Source: Bacillota bacterium
Lineage (GTDB): Bacteria; Bacillota; Clostridia; Lachnospirales; Lachnospiraceae
Length of the DNA: 15,893 bases
Direction of reading: 5' to 3'
NCBI GenBank assembly: GCA_023398615.1
Contig: JAEWSD010000073.1
Span: 1 to 15,893, forward strand
Part shown: positions 6,744-13,638 of the stretch, one piece after another
Numbering within the stretch: the stretch's first letter is position 1
Layout of the letters: every line of letters begins with the position of its first letter
Position numbers and translations under genes: made by a program
The notes under the pieces: generated by a model
Seen by the model: the letters and a program-made list of their open reading frames with translations, nothing else
Told to the model about the DNA's origin: nothing
Databases searched by the model: none

Positions 6744-7097
6744 TTAATCATAATTTTCACCGCTTACAATTCTTATGATTTCATTTTCCGCTTCCCCATA
6801 ATCCATGTCAATTACCCTGTTCAGGAATAAAGTACTCACACGTTCCAGATTAACACTTGCCGGCTTATAGGTCGGATCCAATACATAGGCAACCCTGTAA
6901 TGTTTCCTGGCAAGATCGTTATATCCCTGTGATTCGTACCAGATTCCCAGCAGATTATGAGGTTCAGGAGCGTTCGGATTTTCACCTGCCGCTTTCATAA
7001 TAAACTTATATGCTTCCTCATATTCATGTTTACGCAATAGTTTAGCGGCTTCCGAAACATATCTTCCGAATTTATCCGATATTAATTCTCCTATCAT
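6744..7097 (-). CDS. TPR-repeat protein leading the Trk operon
   Basis: A 117-residue soluble helical protein. At least two tetratricopeptide repeats are visible: about residues 12-45 (AAKLLRKHEYEEAYKFIMKAAGENPNAP) and 46-79 (EPHNLLGIWYESQGYNDLARKHYRVAYVLDPTY), with the usual Ala, Gly, Tyr and Pro positions. A third, degenerate helical stretch closes the protein. There is no signal peptide. It is the first gene of the potassium operon, ends 14 nt before the first trkA-like gene, and its stop overlaps that gene's ribosome binding site. GGGAG precedes the ATG by about 6 nt. TPR proteins are adaptors, so it may bind the RCK ring or another regulator (inference). No enzymatic residues are seen. 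Confidence 0.82.
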   Translation of the reverse strand: MIGELISDKFGRYVSEAAKLLRKHEYEEAYKFIMKAAGENPNAPEPHNLLGIWYESQGYNDLARKHYRVAYVLDPTYKPASVNLERVSTLFLNRVIDMDYGEAENEIIRIVSGENYD

Positions 7098-7174
7098 ATC
7101 TGACTCCCATCTGCGTATTCCGTACGCGTACCAATAAGAGAGACTCAGCCTCCCGGATTGTTTACAGCTTTAAG

Positions 7175-7180
7175 ACTATA
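7175..7180 (-). promoter_or_regulatory. Predicted -10 element of the Trk operon promoter
   Basis: On the minus strand TATAGT lies at 7180-7175. At the -35 distance (7203-7198) there is only TATACA, which is part of the distal KdpE-like repeat. A regulator bound at 7188-7204 would touch RNA polymerase at the -35 position, as OmpR/PhoB-type activators do. The expected start near 7168 gives a leader of about 70 nt, too short for a ydaO-type c-di-AMP riboswitch. Confidence 0.45.
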
Positions 7181-7187
7181 CCTTCCG

Positions 7188-7204
7188 GTATAAATTTTGT
7201 ATAA
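7188..7204 (-). promoter_or_regulatory. Direct repeat TTATAC-N5-TTATAC, candidate KdpE binding box
   Basis: Read on the minus strand, TTATAC occurs at 7204-7199 and again at 7193-7188, exactly 11 bp apart (TTATACAAAATTTATAC). Tandem 6-bp half-sites with an 11-bp period are the classical target layout of OmpR/PhoB-family regulators. The sequence resembles the AT-rich TTTATA-type target I recall for E. coli KdpE. A kdpE gene lies directly upstream. Binding is not proven. Confidence 0.55.
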
Positions 7205-7238
7205 GGATCTTGCAGGGTTTATAATTTTTATATAATGG

Positions 7239-7282
7239 AAAAAGAGGTATTCCAAAAGTTTTTACTTTTGAAACACCTCTTT
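7239..7282 (-). terminator. Intrinsic terminator of the kdpDE operon
   Basis: On the minus strand AAAGAGGTGTTTCAAAAGT pairs with ACTTTTGGAATACCTCTTT (17 of 19 bp) across an AAAA loop, followed by TTCC after a five-T run that forms part of the stem. It begins directly at the kdpE stop codon (7283-7285), so kdpDE and the Trk operon should be separate transcripts. Confidence 0.9.
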
Positions 7283-7978
7283 CTATTCGGTCAGCCTATA
7301 ACCCACACCGATCTCCGTTATGATATATTCCGGCTGTGATGGATCCTCACCAAGCTTCCGCCTTAAATTTCCCATACACACACGCAGCGATTGCGTATCG
7401 CTTTCCACTATTCCTCCCCATATGTTTTCCACTATAAATCTATGAGTAAGTACCTTCCCCCGGTTCTGAGCCAATAATACTAAAACCTTATATTCGTTGG
7501 GAGTTAACCTGATCTCCCGATCCTTAAGCCAAACTCTGTGTTTATCCGTATCTACGACCAAATCTTTTATTTTAAATTCGGTCTTGTCATCATTTTGTAC
7601 AATAGAATGTTCCGCCGACTTATGTCTTAAAATAACTCGTATTCGGGCAAGTAATTCCGGCACACTGAACGGTTTTGTCAGATAATCGTCCGCACCGGCA
7701 TCCAGTGCGTCCACCTTCTCCCGGTCATGACCGCGGGCAGATATTATAATAATAGGCATGCGGGATATACTCCGAATTTTCTTAATTACCTCTACTCCAT
7801 CCATATCTGGCAGACCAAGATCCAGTATCATTATATCAGGATTACGTGAGACGGCTAACATCATCCCGTTCGAGCCGTCACAAGCTTCGATGCATTTATA
7901 CCCCTGGGTCTCAATTGAAAAATGCAGAAAATTTCTTATTGATTTCTCATCATCCACAACTAGAATTAATGGTTCCAT
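7283..7978 (-). CDS. kdpE: KdpE-type response regulator (OmpR/PhoB family)
   Basis: A 231-residue two-domain regulator. The receiver domain (1-120) has acidic pocket D9/D10, phospho-acceptor D53 in MILDLGLPDMDG, S80 and K102 in YLTKPF. The C-terminal winged helix (about 130-231) has LTPNEYKVLVLLAQNRGKVL, the KdpE-like VCMGNLRRKLGEDPSQP and ITEIGVGYRL. The runs LDLGLPD, LDAGADDYL, MGNLRRKLEQDP-like and GVGYR follow E. coli KdpE more closely than PhoB or OmpR. KdpE normally activates kdpFABC under K+ limitation; no such genes are in the window, and the adjacent Trk operon is the obvious target. The gene overlaps the 3' end of the kinase gene by 29 nt, with AAGGAG 8 nt before the ATG, and ends in a strong terminator. 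Confidence 0.92.
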   Translation of the reverse strand: MEPLILVVDDEKSIRNFLHFSIETQGYKCIEACDGSNGMMLAVSRNPDIMILDLGLPDMDGVEVIKKIRSISRMPIIIISARGHDREKVDALDAGADDYLTKPFSVPELLARIRVILRHKSAEHSIVQNDDKTEFKIKDLVVDTDKHRVWLKDREIRLTPNEYKVLVLLAQNRGKVLTHRFIVENIWGGIVESDTQSLRVCMGNLRRKLGEDPSQPEYIITEIGVGYRLTE

Positions 7979-9551
7979 CCGCCTGCTCCTTTTCTAATAA
8001 TACATAAAAGTTCACTATTGTTCCGTGAGGTTCATTATTCATGATCGAAATTGCTCCGTTATGAGCCTCAACAATGGATTTACAAAGGGCAAGCCCCAGC
8101 CCCATACCTCTTCGGTGTGTTAAATTACCAGATTTGCTCTGGTGATAACGTTCGAATATATGCGATAATTCATCCGGCAAAATGCCGGGGCCGGTATCTT
8201 TTACTTCAAAAATCACACGGTTCCCTTCACGATATAATGAAACAGTAATATCACTTTCCTGGGTATAATTTATTGCATTATTCAGGAGATTAATTATAAC
8301 CTGCCTTATTAAGACGCCGTCAACCTCTATTAAGATAATCTCATCAGGTATTTTCACATAAATATTGTGATTTCGTATATGTCTCTTCACATGGGTAACT
8401 GCATCGGATATAATTTCTTCCGCCGCTTCCTCCATAATATTAAGCTTTATTTTTCCTTCCTCAAACCGTGTCGTCTGCAAGAGATTCTCTACCAGTTCAT
8501 TCAACCAGTCAGCATCCTCATAGATACTTTGCAGAAAGTTCTTACACACCTCCGGGCTTATCTTATCAAAATTATCCAATGCCGTACTTGCCAGACCCAT
8601 GATACCGGCTAAGGGAGTACGAAAATCATGAGAGACCGATCTTAGGATGTCGGCCCGCAGACGTTCTTTCTGCATCTCTGTCCGGACTCTGTGCTGCTGC
8701 TCCGAGATTCTCAGACGTTCCATTACAACGGCGATCTGTGGAATTATCACTTCAATAAAGGTGGCTTGAGAGTAAGAGAATTCCAATCCGTCGGGAAGTG
8801 AAATTCCAATTACGCCCAATACCCCGTTTTGGCTTAGTATCGGTTTATAGTAAGCCGCCGCATCGGAAAAAAGTGTTGTCCCGTATCCGCAAGGGCTTCC
8901 CGACTGATATGCTTCCGTACATGCGGCCCGATCGGCATCTCCCATAAAAATATCGATTCCCTCAATACTCTGACATGCCAATTCACCGGTAGTATGATAG
9001 ATCCGGACCATCACATTCGCTTTAAGCTGCCTTGCAATTTCTTCTGCAGAAGTCCCGGCTAAATCACTTTCGCTCTTAACATTAAGAAGCCTTTTTTCGA
9101 TGTAGTATAATGAAGAAATATATTTTTCCCTGTCTTCGACCTGCTGCCTCTCTAATTTTACCCTTATGGTAAGCATACTGGTTATAAAGCCGGCAACAAA
9201 CATCACAAAAAAAGTTATCAGATAATTCGGATCGTTTACCTTTAAGTTATAGTAGGGTTCCGTAAAGAAAAAATTATATAAAAGAACCGCACATACTGAG
9301 GAGGATAAGCTGTAAATATATCCCTCGCTCAGATATGAAAATAAGAGAATTCCAAGGATATATACCATTACGATATTTGATTCAAACATTTTTACCCGAA
9401 AAAAAACCATCGAAATCGCGGTACAGATAAACATAACAAGAAACAGCATAAATATTTTTTCGATGTTTTTTTTCCTGTTCACTTTTTCAATATTGTTTAA
9501 ATCAATCGGTTTACTGTCATTCTTTGAAAATATCGAAATAATGCTTTTCAA
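7950..9551 (-). CDS. kdpD: Short KdpD-type sensor histidine kinase lacking the N-terminal KdpD/Usp domains
   Basis: A 533-residue membrane kinase; full KdpD of E. coli is about 894. After a short basic N-terminus come about four membrane helices (31-51, 58-75, 78-95, 108-129), with FFFTEPYYNLKVNDPNYLIT at 94-113 as the DUF4118 hallmark. A GAF-like domain follows (about 150-280), then the kinase: SVSHDFRTPLAG with phospho-acceptor H308, N-box near N421-N425, G1 box KDTGPG at 451-456 and G2 box GMGLGLAL at 482-489. The whole cytoplasmic KdpD/Usp region that senses K+ and binds c-di-AMP in full-length proteins is missing. The start is TTG at 9551, supported by GGAGGG 7 nt upstream; no better ATG is available. 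The partner regulator overlaps its end, and both depend on the promoter at 9607-9636. Confidence 0.9.
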   Translation of the reverse strand: MKSIISIFSKNDSKPIDLNNIEKVNRKKNIEKIFMLFLVMFICTAISMVFFRVKMFESNIVMVYILGILLFSYLSEGYIYSLSSSVCAVLLYNFFFTEPYYNLKVNDPNYLITFFVMFVAGFITSMLTIRVKLERQQVEDREKYISSLYYIEKRLLNVKSESDLAGTSAEEIARQLKANVMVRIYHTTGELACQSIEGIDIFMGDADRAACTEAYQSGSPCGYGTTLFSDAAAYYKPILSQNGVLGVIGISLPDGLEFSYSQATFIEVIIPQIAVVMERLRISEQQHRVRTEMQKERLRADILRSVSHDFRTPLAGIMGLASTALDNFDKISPEVCKNFLQSIYEDADWLNELVENLLQTTRFEEGKIKLNIMEEAAEEIISDAVTHVKRHIRNHNIYVKIPDEIILIEVDGVLIRQVIINLLNNAINYTQESDITVSLYREGNRVIFEVKDTGPGILPDELSHIFERYHQSKSGNLTHRRGMGLGLALCKSIVEAHNGAISIMNNEPHGTIVNFYVLLEKEQADGTINSSCG

Positions 9552-9606
9552 ATTATTTCCCTCCGGCAGGACATCACTGCTCTGATTTCTGACTTGATTC
9601 TCCTAT

Positions 9607-9636
9607 ATTATACATCTATAATGATTTACTATACAA
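9607..9636 (-). promoter_or_regulatory. Predicted sigma-A promoter of kdpDE
   Basis: Minus strand -35 TTGTAT (9636-9631), an 18-bp spacer and a perfect -10 TATAAT (9612-9607). The expected start near 9600 gives a leader of about 48 nt before the TTG at 9551. It is divergent from the ECF sigma promoter. Confidence 0.6.
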
Positions 9637-9681
9637 GCCAAAAGTTAATCACTTCCTTTCTCGAATGAAATTATAAATATT

Positions 9682-9690
9682 TGCTATAAT
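9682..9690 (+). promoter_or_regulatory. Extended -10 promoter of the ECF sigma operon
   Basis: TGCTATAAT on the plus strand matches the extended -10 consensus TGnTATAAT exactly. There is no recognisable -35 17 bp upstream, which extended -10 promoters can tolerate. It lies about 75 bp before the ATG at 9765. I do not see an ECF-type AAC/CGT promoter that would show autoregulation. Confidence 0.5.
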
Positions 9691-9764
9691 TAAAAATTAA
9701 TTGATTGATTTGAAAAATTTAAGGCTTCTCGATTGTATTATCAGTGAAAGGAGTTGATAGGATA

Positions 9765-10259
9765 ATGCCCTATACATTTGGTACCGATGCATATATAGAG
9801 CGACTGTTGGAAAACTATTCCGCAATGCTGATTAAACTGGCATTCACTTATGTAAAAAATACACCCGATGCCGAGGATATCGTTCAGGATGTGTTCGTCA
9901 GTTTAATGAACCGCGGAAAGAATTTCGAAAATGAGGAGCATGAAAAGGCCTGGCTGCTCAGAGTTACCATCAATAAATGCAAGAATCACCTGAAAGCTTC
10001 CCGGAACAGACTGCAGGTTCCGCTCGGGGAGGACATCGGTTATCTTCCGAAGGAAGAAAGCGATATAATGATTACAGTCCTGGAATTGCCGGAAAAATAC
10101 AGGGCTGTGATTCATCTGTTTTACTATGAAGGATATTCTATAAACGAAATAGCAAGGTTACTGGCTAAAAGGCCGGCTACTATTGGGACCTGGCTCTCTA
10201 GAGGCAGGGACTTACTGAGAACAAAATTAGCAGGAGGTTTTGAATATGAATCAATATGA
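9765..10259 (+). CDS. ECF-family RNA polymerase sigma factor
   Basis: A 164-residue sigma-70 family protein with only regions 2 and 4. Region 2 covers about 15-85 and includes LAFTYVKNTPDAEDIVQDVF, the core-binding and -10 recognition helices. Region 4 covers about 105-158, with LPEKYRAVIHLFYYEGYSIN and EIARLLAKRPATIGTWLSRG, the helix-turn-helix that reads the -35. It redirects RNA polymerase to a stress regulon that cannot be named from here. The ATG at 9765 is chosen over the GTG at 9744 because AAAGGAG (9747-9753) lies between them, 11 nt before the ATG, while the GTG has no binding site. The gene overlaps its downstream partner by 14 nt, the normal sigma/anti-sigma arrangement. Confidence 0.92.
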   Translation: MPYTFGTDAYIERLLENYSAMLIKLAFTYVKNTPDAEDIVQDVFVSLMNRGKNFENEEHEKAWLLRVTINKCKNHLKASRNRLQVPLGEDIGYLPKEESDIMITVLELPEKYRAVIHLFYYEGYSINEIARLLAKRPATIGTWLSRGRDLLRTKLAGGFEYESI

Positions 10260-11280
10260 CTATGTGAAAGCATTGGATAAACTGCGTATTTCACCGGACT
10301 TCAACGAGAGAACCGCAAAGCTTATGAAAGCCGCGCTAAAAAACAGACAGGAACATCATCCGTTTTCCGGAAAACTTATATTTTCTCTGGCAGGCGTGGT
10401 ACTTGCCGTCATTCTCTCTGCCGCAGCTTTCCGTTACGGCAGAATTACCCCGCCGAAGAATGACGGGAATCTTGTCGTTACCGACTCCGACGACTCCAAT
10501 GATTCCGATGTTGCGGCGCCGGAAACCGGACAAAAAGGCATCACCGTTCCGCTTATAGAATTGCCTTCCGAAGCCGCAAACGGAATAAAAGCAGATATGA
10601 TAGGCCTGTTTGTATATCAGGGAAGAATCTATACGCAAAGCAATACCACGCTGGTAACGGATGAGAATTATAAGATGAGTAAAGAGGATATCCTTAACTT
10701 ACGCGGTGATTACCTTGGAAAAACGAAGGGAAGTATCGATGAATGGAGCAAGCAGGAGGACTATGCGAAAGAATTTGCTTCTACTGTCGGTGAAAGTGAG
10801 GTATATACGGTAAAAGGCTATGACAGCAAATACCGGTTAATGGTTTACAATGAATATGAAGATGAAGTTTACTGCGGAATCTATGACAGCTTCGGCGGGC
10901 AGGTCTTAAATACCGGGACGGATTACTTTGATGTGTTAAAGCTTCGTGACAATATCATATCCTTGCAGTGGGAAAGCTTTGACAGCTGGAATTACGGAAA
11001 AGTTGAACGTAAGGACAAAGAAATCGACGAAAGCTTCCTCCGGTTTATTGACGGGCTTTACACCTCCGTCCCGGAAGGAGATAAGCCCGATATGTTTACG
11101 GAAAATGAGGCTTTCGACAGTCAGAAATTCATCTATGTAAGGACAAAGGATAACCTGATTACCAGTCTTCGTCTGTTTAAGAACGGCTATGTCTTTGCTT
11201 CTACGGCCGGTTTCTTCCGGATGGATCAGGAAACCTTTGATGCATTCTGGAACAGTATGCCGGTTGCCCCGGAGCAGTAA
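10246..11280 (+). CDS. Probable membrane-anchored anti-sigma factor with extracytoplasmic domain
   Basis: A 344-residue protein. Residues 1-43 are a charged cytoplasmic helix-rich tail, 44-62 a single membrane helix (LIFSLAGVVLAVILSAAAF), followed by an Asp/Ser-rich linker near 70-90 (DSDDSNDSD) and a large outer domain of about 250 residues. I recognise no zinc-finger (HxxxCxxC) anti-sigma motif and no named outer domain. The single-span topology and the 14-nt overlap with the ECF sigma gene are the reasons for the call. The ATG at 10246 has AGGAGG 8 nt upstream; a TTG two codons earlier is not preferred. The outer part would sense an envelope signal (inference). It ends 15 nt before the convergent transporter gene, and no terminator is visible in the gap. 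Confidence 0.75.
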   Translation: MNQYDYVKALDKLRISPDFNERTAKLMKAALKNRQEHHPFSGKLIFSLAGVVLAVILSAAAFRYGRITPPKNDGNLVVTDSDDSNDSDVAAPETGQKGITVPLIELPSEAANGIKADMIGLFVYQGRIYTQSNTTLVTDENYKMSKEDILNLRGDYLGKTKGSIDEWSKQEDYAKEFASTVGESEVYTVKGYDSKYRLMVYNEYEDEVYCGIYDSFGGQVLNTGTDYFDVLKLRDNIISLQWESFDSWNYGKVERKDKEIDESFLRFIDGLYTSVPEGDKPDMFTENEAFDSQKFIYVRTKDNLITSLRLFKNGYVFASTAGFFRMDQETFDAFWNSMPVAPEQ

Positions 11281-11295
11281 GTATCACGGTACTAT

Positions 11296-12243
11296 TTAAA
11301 GGCAGTGGTTTTCTTCTGTTTTTACCTGATTCACAATATATATTCCCGCACACACCAGGACCAAAGCCGCAATACTCTTCCATCCGATACTCGTTAATTC
11401 CCCCAGCAGCAGGGCGGATAGCAAGACTCCGAAGACCGGATTCATAAATCCGAATACGGCAACCTTTGATACCGGATTATATTTTAACAGTATACCCCAA
11501 AGGGAATAAGCCACGGCTGAAACGAACGCCAGATAGACCAGCATCATAGTATTCGGCAGGGTAAAGCCGCTAACCCTCCCGCCTGCCGCCAAACCGCAGA
11601 CAATCATTACGATCCCGCCTGCAATAAACTGATAGCCGCTAAGTATCATAGGATTCTCATACTTTGAATACTTTTTCAGATAAACGGAAGAAAAAGCATA
11701 TGCCGTGGCGGACAGGAATATGAATCCTTCACCCGGAAGGCTCATATTCATATCCAGACCGTTCCTTGTAACATTTGCCAGTACTACTCCGGCAAAACCG
11801 ACTATACAGCCTGCCATTTTAAGCGTGTTCAGTTTTTCCTGCTTATAAAGCAGGCTGGCTATCAGTATCGCAAGGAATACATTTACACCTTCTATAATGG
11901 ACGCCTTAACTCCTGTTGTATGTGCCAGTCCTATGTAAAACAGCAGGTACTGGGCAATGGTCTGAAAGAAGCTTAGCTTTATAATCTTTCCAAACGATTC
12001 TTTCTTCGGTAGCAGCAGCCTGCGGTTTAGAGCGCTTCCCATAAGGATAACAAGGATTCCTGCAAGCGTAAACCGGTAACCCGCAAACAGTATCTGTGAA
12101 CCCACAGCCTCCGCCGGAATGTGAAACATACCGTAACCAAGCTTTATACATGGGAAAGCGCTTCCCCATAAGGCACAGCAGATCATTGCCCCCAGCCATA
12201 CAATCACCGTTCTCCGCATCAATGTTTCTTTATTTTGTCCCAT
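11296..12243 (-). CDS. DMT-superfamily (EamA) transporter
   Basis: A 315-residue membrane protein of the usual EamA size with about ten helices in two repeated halves. The first half begins with WLGAMICCALWGSAFPCIK (about 16-34), the family's WG..F motif, and contains FYIGLAHTTGVKASIIEGVN. The second half starts near residue 170 with GEGFIFLSATAYAFSSVYLK and ends in LGELTSIGWKSIAALVLVCA, the typical LGE...G motif. Members export or import small metabolites such as amino acids, nucleosides or sugars; the substrate cannot be told. The ATG at 12243 has GGAAGG upstream; another ATG lies 8 codons later. It follows the glucose dehydrogenase-like gene by 95 bp on the same strand and may share its transcript or use the weak promoter in the gap. 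Confidence 0.9.
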   Translation of the reverse strand: MGQNKETLMRRTVIVWLGAMICCALWGSAFPCIKLGYGMFHIPAEAVGSQILFAGYRFTLAGILVILMGSALNRRLLLPKKESFGKIIKLSFFQTIAQYLLFYIGLAHTTGVKASIIEGVNVFLAILIASLLYKQEKLNTLKMAGCIVGFAGVVLANVTRNGLDMNMSLPGEGFIFLSATAYAFSSVYLKKYSKYENPMILSGYQFIAGGIVMIVCGLAAGGRVSGFTLPNTMMLVYLAFVSAVAYSLWGILLKYNPVSKVAVFGFMNPVFGVLLSALLLGELTSIGWKSIAALVLVCAGIYIVNQVKTEENHCL

Positions 12244-12308
12244 TTAAATTACCTTCCGTCTATGATGTGTTTTGACATTTCTATCATTCGCAGTCATTTC
12301 CTGACCTC

Positions 12309-12314
12309 ATTATA
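12309..12314 (-). promoter_or_regulatory. Possible -10 element upstream of the EamA gene
   Basis: TATAAT on the minus strand at 12314-12309, about 66 bp before the ATG. A TTGACT lies at 12342-12337, but the 22-bp spacing is too long. No terminator is seen between this gene and the upstream dehydrogenase gene, so readthrough is also possible. Confidence 0.3.
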
Positions 12315-12338
12315 TCTTACAGTCCCTTACGGCATTAG

Positions 12339-13442
12339 TCAATCCGGTTTCGGTACCAGACGGATTATTTTATCATCATTGCTGCGAAGATTGCCTCTTC
12401 CGTCCATATTACTTGTTGCCAGATATATGGAACCATCCCTTCCTTCCACGGCCTCCCTCAGACGTCCGAACTGGTTTTCAAGCAATGATTCCGTTTTTTC
12501 CACTGCTGTCCCGTCCTCATTCAGTGTCATTACCAAAAGCGCTTCTCCTCTTAACGCCGTTACAAGCAATTTGTCCTGCCAGGGGCCCCGGCTTACAAAG
12601 GTAATTCCGGACGGTGCCCAGGTAATATCACCGCTGTGTATCAGCGGTTTCTGAACTGTAATATCACTAATATCCATATCTCCCTGGACAAGCGGCCATC
12701 CGTAATTCCCTCCGGCCATTATCCGGTTGATCTCATCATGTGCGGTTTGACCATGCTCCGACTCATATAATTGATTGCTCCCATCCCAGGCCAGTCCTTC
12801 CGGATTCCGGTGCCCGTAACTGTATACGGGTGAACCGGGAAAGGGATTATCCTCCGGAATGCTCCCATCCGTATTAATACGAAGTATCTTTCCGGCATTA
12901 CTTGTAATATCCTGTGCCAGAGAAGGATTTGCAGAGTCGCCTGCCGTAATATATAATTTCCCGTCAGGTCCGGCCTTTATCCTCCCCCCGTCATGGTACC
13001 TGCTGCCAGGAATTCTATCCATAAGTATCCTGTCAATATAGGCCCTATTATCCTGTTCGATCAGCCTGACAACGCGATTATAAAACTGACTGTCTTCCGC
13101 ATAGGAATACATGGCATAAATGAAATGATTATCCATGAAACCCGGGTCCAGCGCAATCCCCATCAATCCGCCTTCTCCTTCACTGATAAACGGCGCTTCA
13201 AAAGTAATAAGCGGCTGAGGCTGCAATCTTCCGTCTATTATCTGCCGGATCCTTCCCGGTCGTTCCGTAAAAAATATCCTGCCGTCATCACTGAACGCAA
13301 TTGCCCAGGGGATAACCAGGTTATCAGCTATGATTTCCGTCTCATACGGGAGACTGTCGGCAGTATTCTCCATTGACCGCATTCTTCCCGCTGCCCTGCT
13401 GTTTATAATGTAATCAGGAAATTCATTAAAGTAACGATACAT
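12339..13442 (-). CDS. Soluble glucose/aldose sugar dehydrogenase-like beta-propeller (GSDH family)
   Basis: A 367-residue protein of the six-bladed beta-propeller family that includes soluble PQQ glucose dehydrogenase and E. coli YliI. Typical segments are IPWAIAFSDDGRIFFTERPG, GEGGLMGIALDPGF, RYHDGGRIKAGPDGKLYITA with the conserved His that acts as base in the family, YSYGHRNPEGLAWD, ESEHGQTAHDEINRI, GGNYGWP and WAPSGITF. The product of characterised members is a lactone, with PQQ as electron acceptor. No signal peptide is visible, unlike most family members, so it would be cytoplasmic, and PQQ use in an anaerobic clostridium is doubtful. The ATG at 13442 is chosen because GGAGG lies 10 nt upstream; an ATG at 13469 would place that site inside the gene and has none of its own. 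Confidence 0.82.
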   Translation of the reverse strand: MYRYFNEFPDYIINSRAAGRMRSMENTADSLPYETEIIADNLVIPWAIAFSDDGRIFFTERPGRIRQIIDGRLQPQPLITFEAPFISEGEGGLMGIALDPGFMDNHFIYAMYSYAEDSQFYNRVVRLIEQDNRAYIDRILMDRIPGSRYHDGGRIKAGPDGKLYITAGDSANPSLAQDITSNAGKILRINTDGSIPEDNPFPGSPVYSYGHRNPEGLAWDGSNQLYESEHGQTAHDEINRIMAGGNYGWPLVQGDMDISDITVQKPLIHSGDITWAPSGITFVSRGPWQDKLLVTALRGEALLVMTLNEDGTAVEKTESLLENQFGRLREAVEGRDGSIYLATSNMDGRGNLRSNDDKIIRLVPKPD

Positions 13443-13471
13443 ATTCCGCTTTCCTCCATAATAATACATTA

Positions 13472-13477
13472 TTTATA
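13472..13477 (-). promoter_or_regulatory. Possible -10 element of the sugar dehydrogenase-like gene
   Basis: TATAAA on the minus strand at 13477-13472, about 30 bp before the ATG at 13442. There is no convincing -35. The intergenic region 13443-13638 otherwise holds the sigma-K-like promoter of the opposite gene pair. Confidence 0.3.
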
Positions 13478-13557
13478 CTATGAGAAATTATTTGAATTGT
13501 GTTTTTTACGGCCTTAAGAAAAATGTTGAATTTTATATTTTTATTATATTTTATGTC

Positions 13558-13584
13558 ACAAAAGGTATCACGAAACATATTATA
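13558..13584 (+). promoter_or_regulatory. Sigma-K-like sporulation promoter of the coat-like gene pair
   Basis: The plus strand carries AC at 13558-13559 (in CACA), 16 bp, then CATATTATA at 13576-13584. This fits the B. subtilis mother-cell sigma-K consensus AC-N16/17-CATAnnnTA at every defined position. It lies about 55 bp before the ATG at 13639. A housekeeping -35/-10 pair of comparable quality is not seen here. Late mother-cell expression would suit spore-coat genes. Confidence 0.55.
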
Positions 13585-13638
13585 AAGTATGACAAAATCT
13601 TATTTGACTCTTCGAATAATTAAAAAGGAGGAATTCAT

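Noticed and set aside
7177..7192. Inverted repeat TATACC-TTCC-GGTATA in the Trk promoter.
   Set aside because: It overlaps the proposed -10 and the proximal TTATAC repeat. It could be an operator, but the direct repeat explains half of it and I see no matching regulator.
7098..7240. Possible ydaO-type c-di-AMP riboswitch before the Trk operon.
   Set aside because: The predicted leader is only about 70 nt and shows no matching conserved blocks.
9744..9764. GTG at 9744 as start of the ECF sigma gene.
   Set aside because: The AAAGGAG ribosome binding site lies downstream of it and serves the ATG at 9765.
9661..9764. ECF-type autoregulatory promoter (TGAAA-like box at 9711) before the sigma gene.
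   Set aside because: The match to AAC and CGT elements is poor, and the extended -10 TGCTATAAT nearby is a better explanation.
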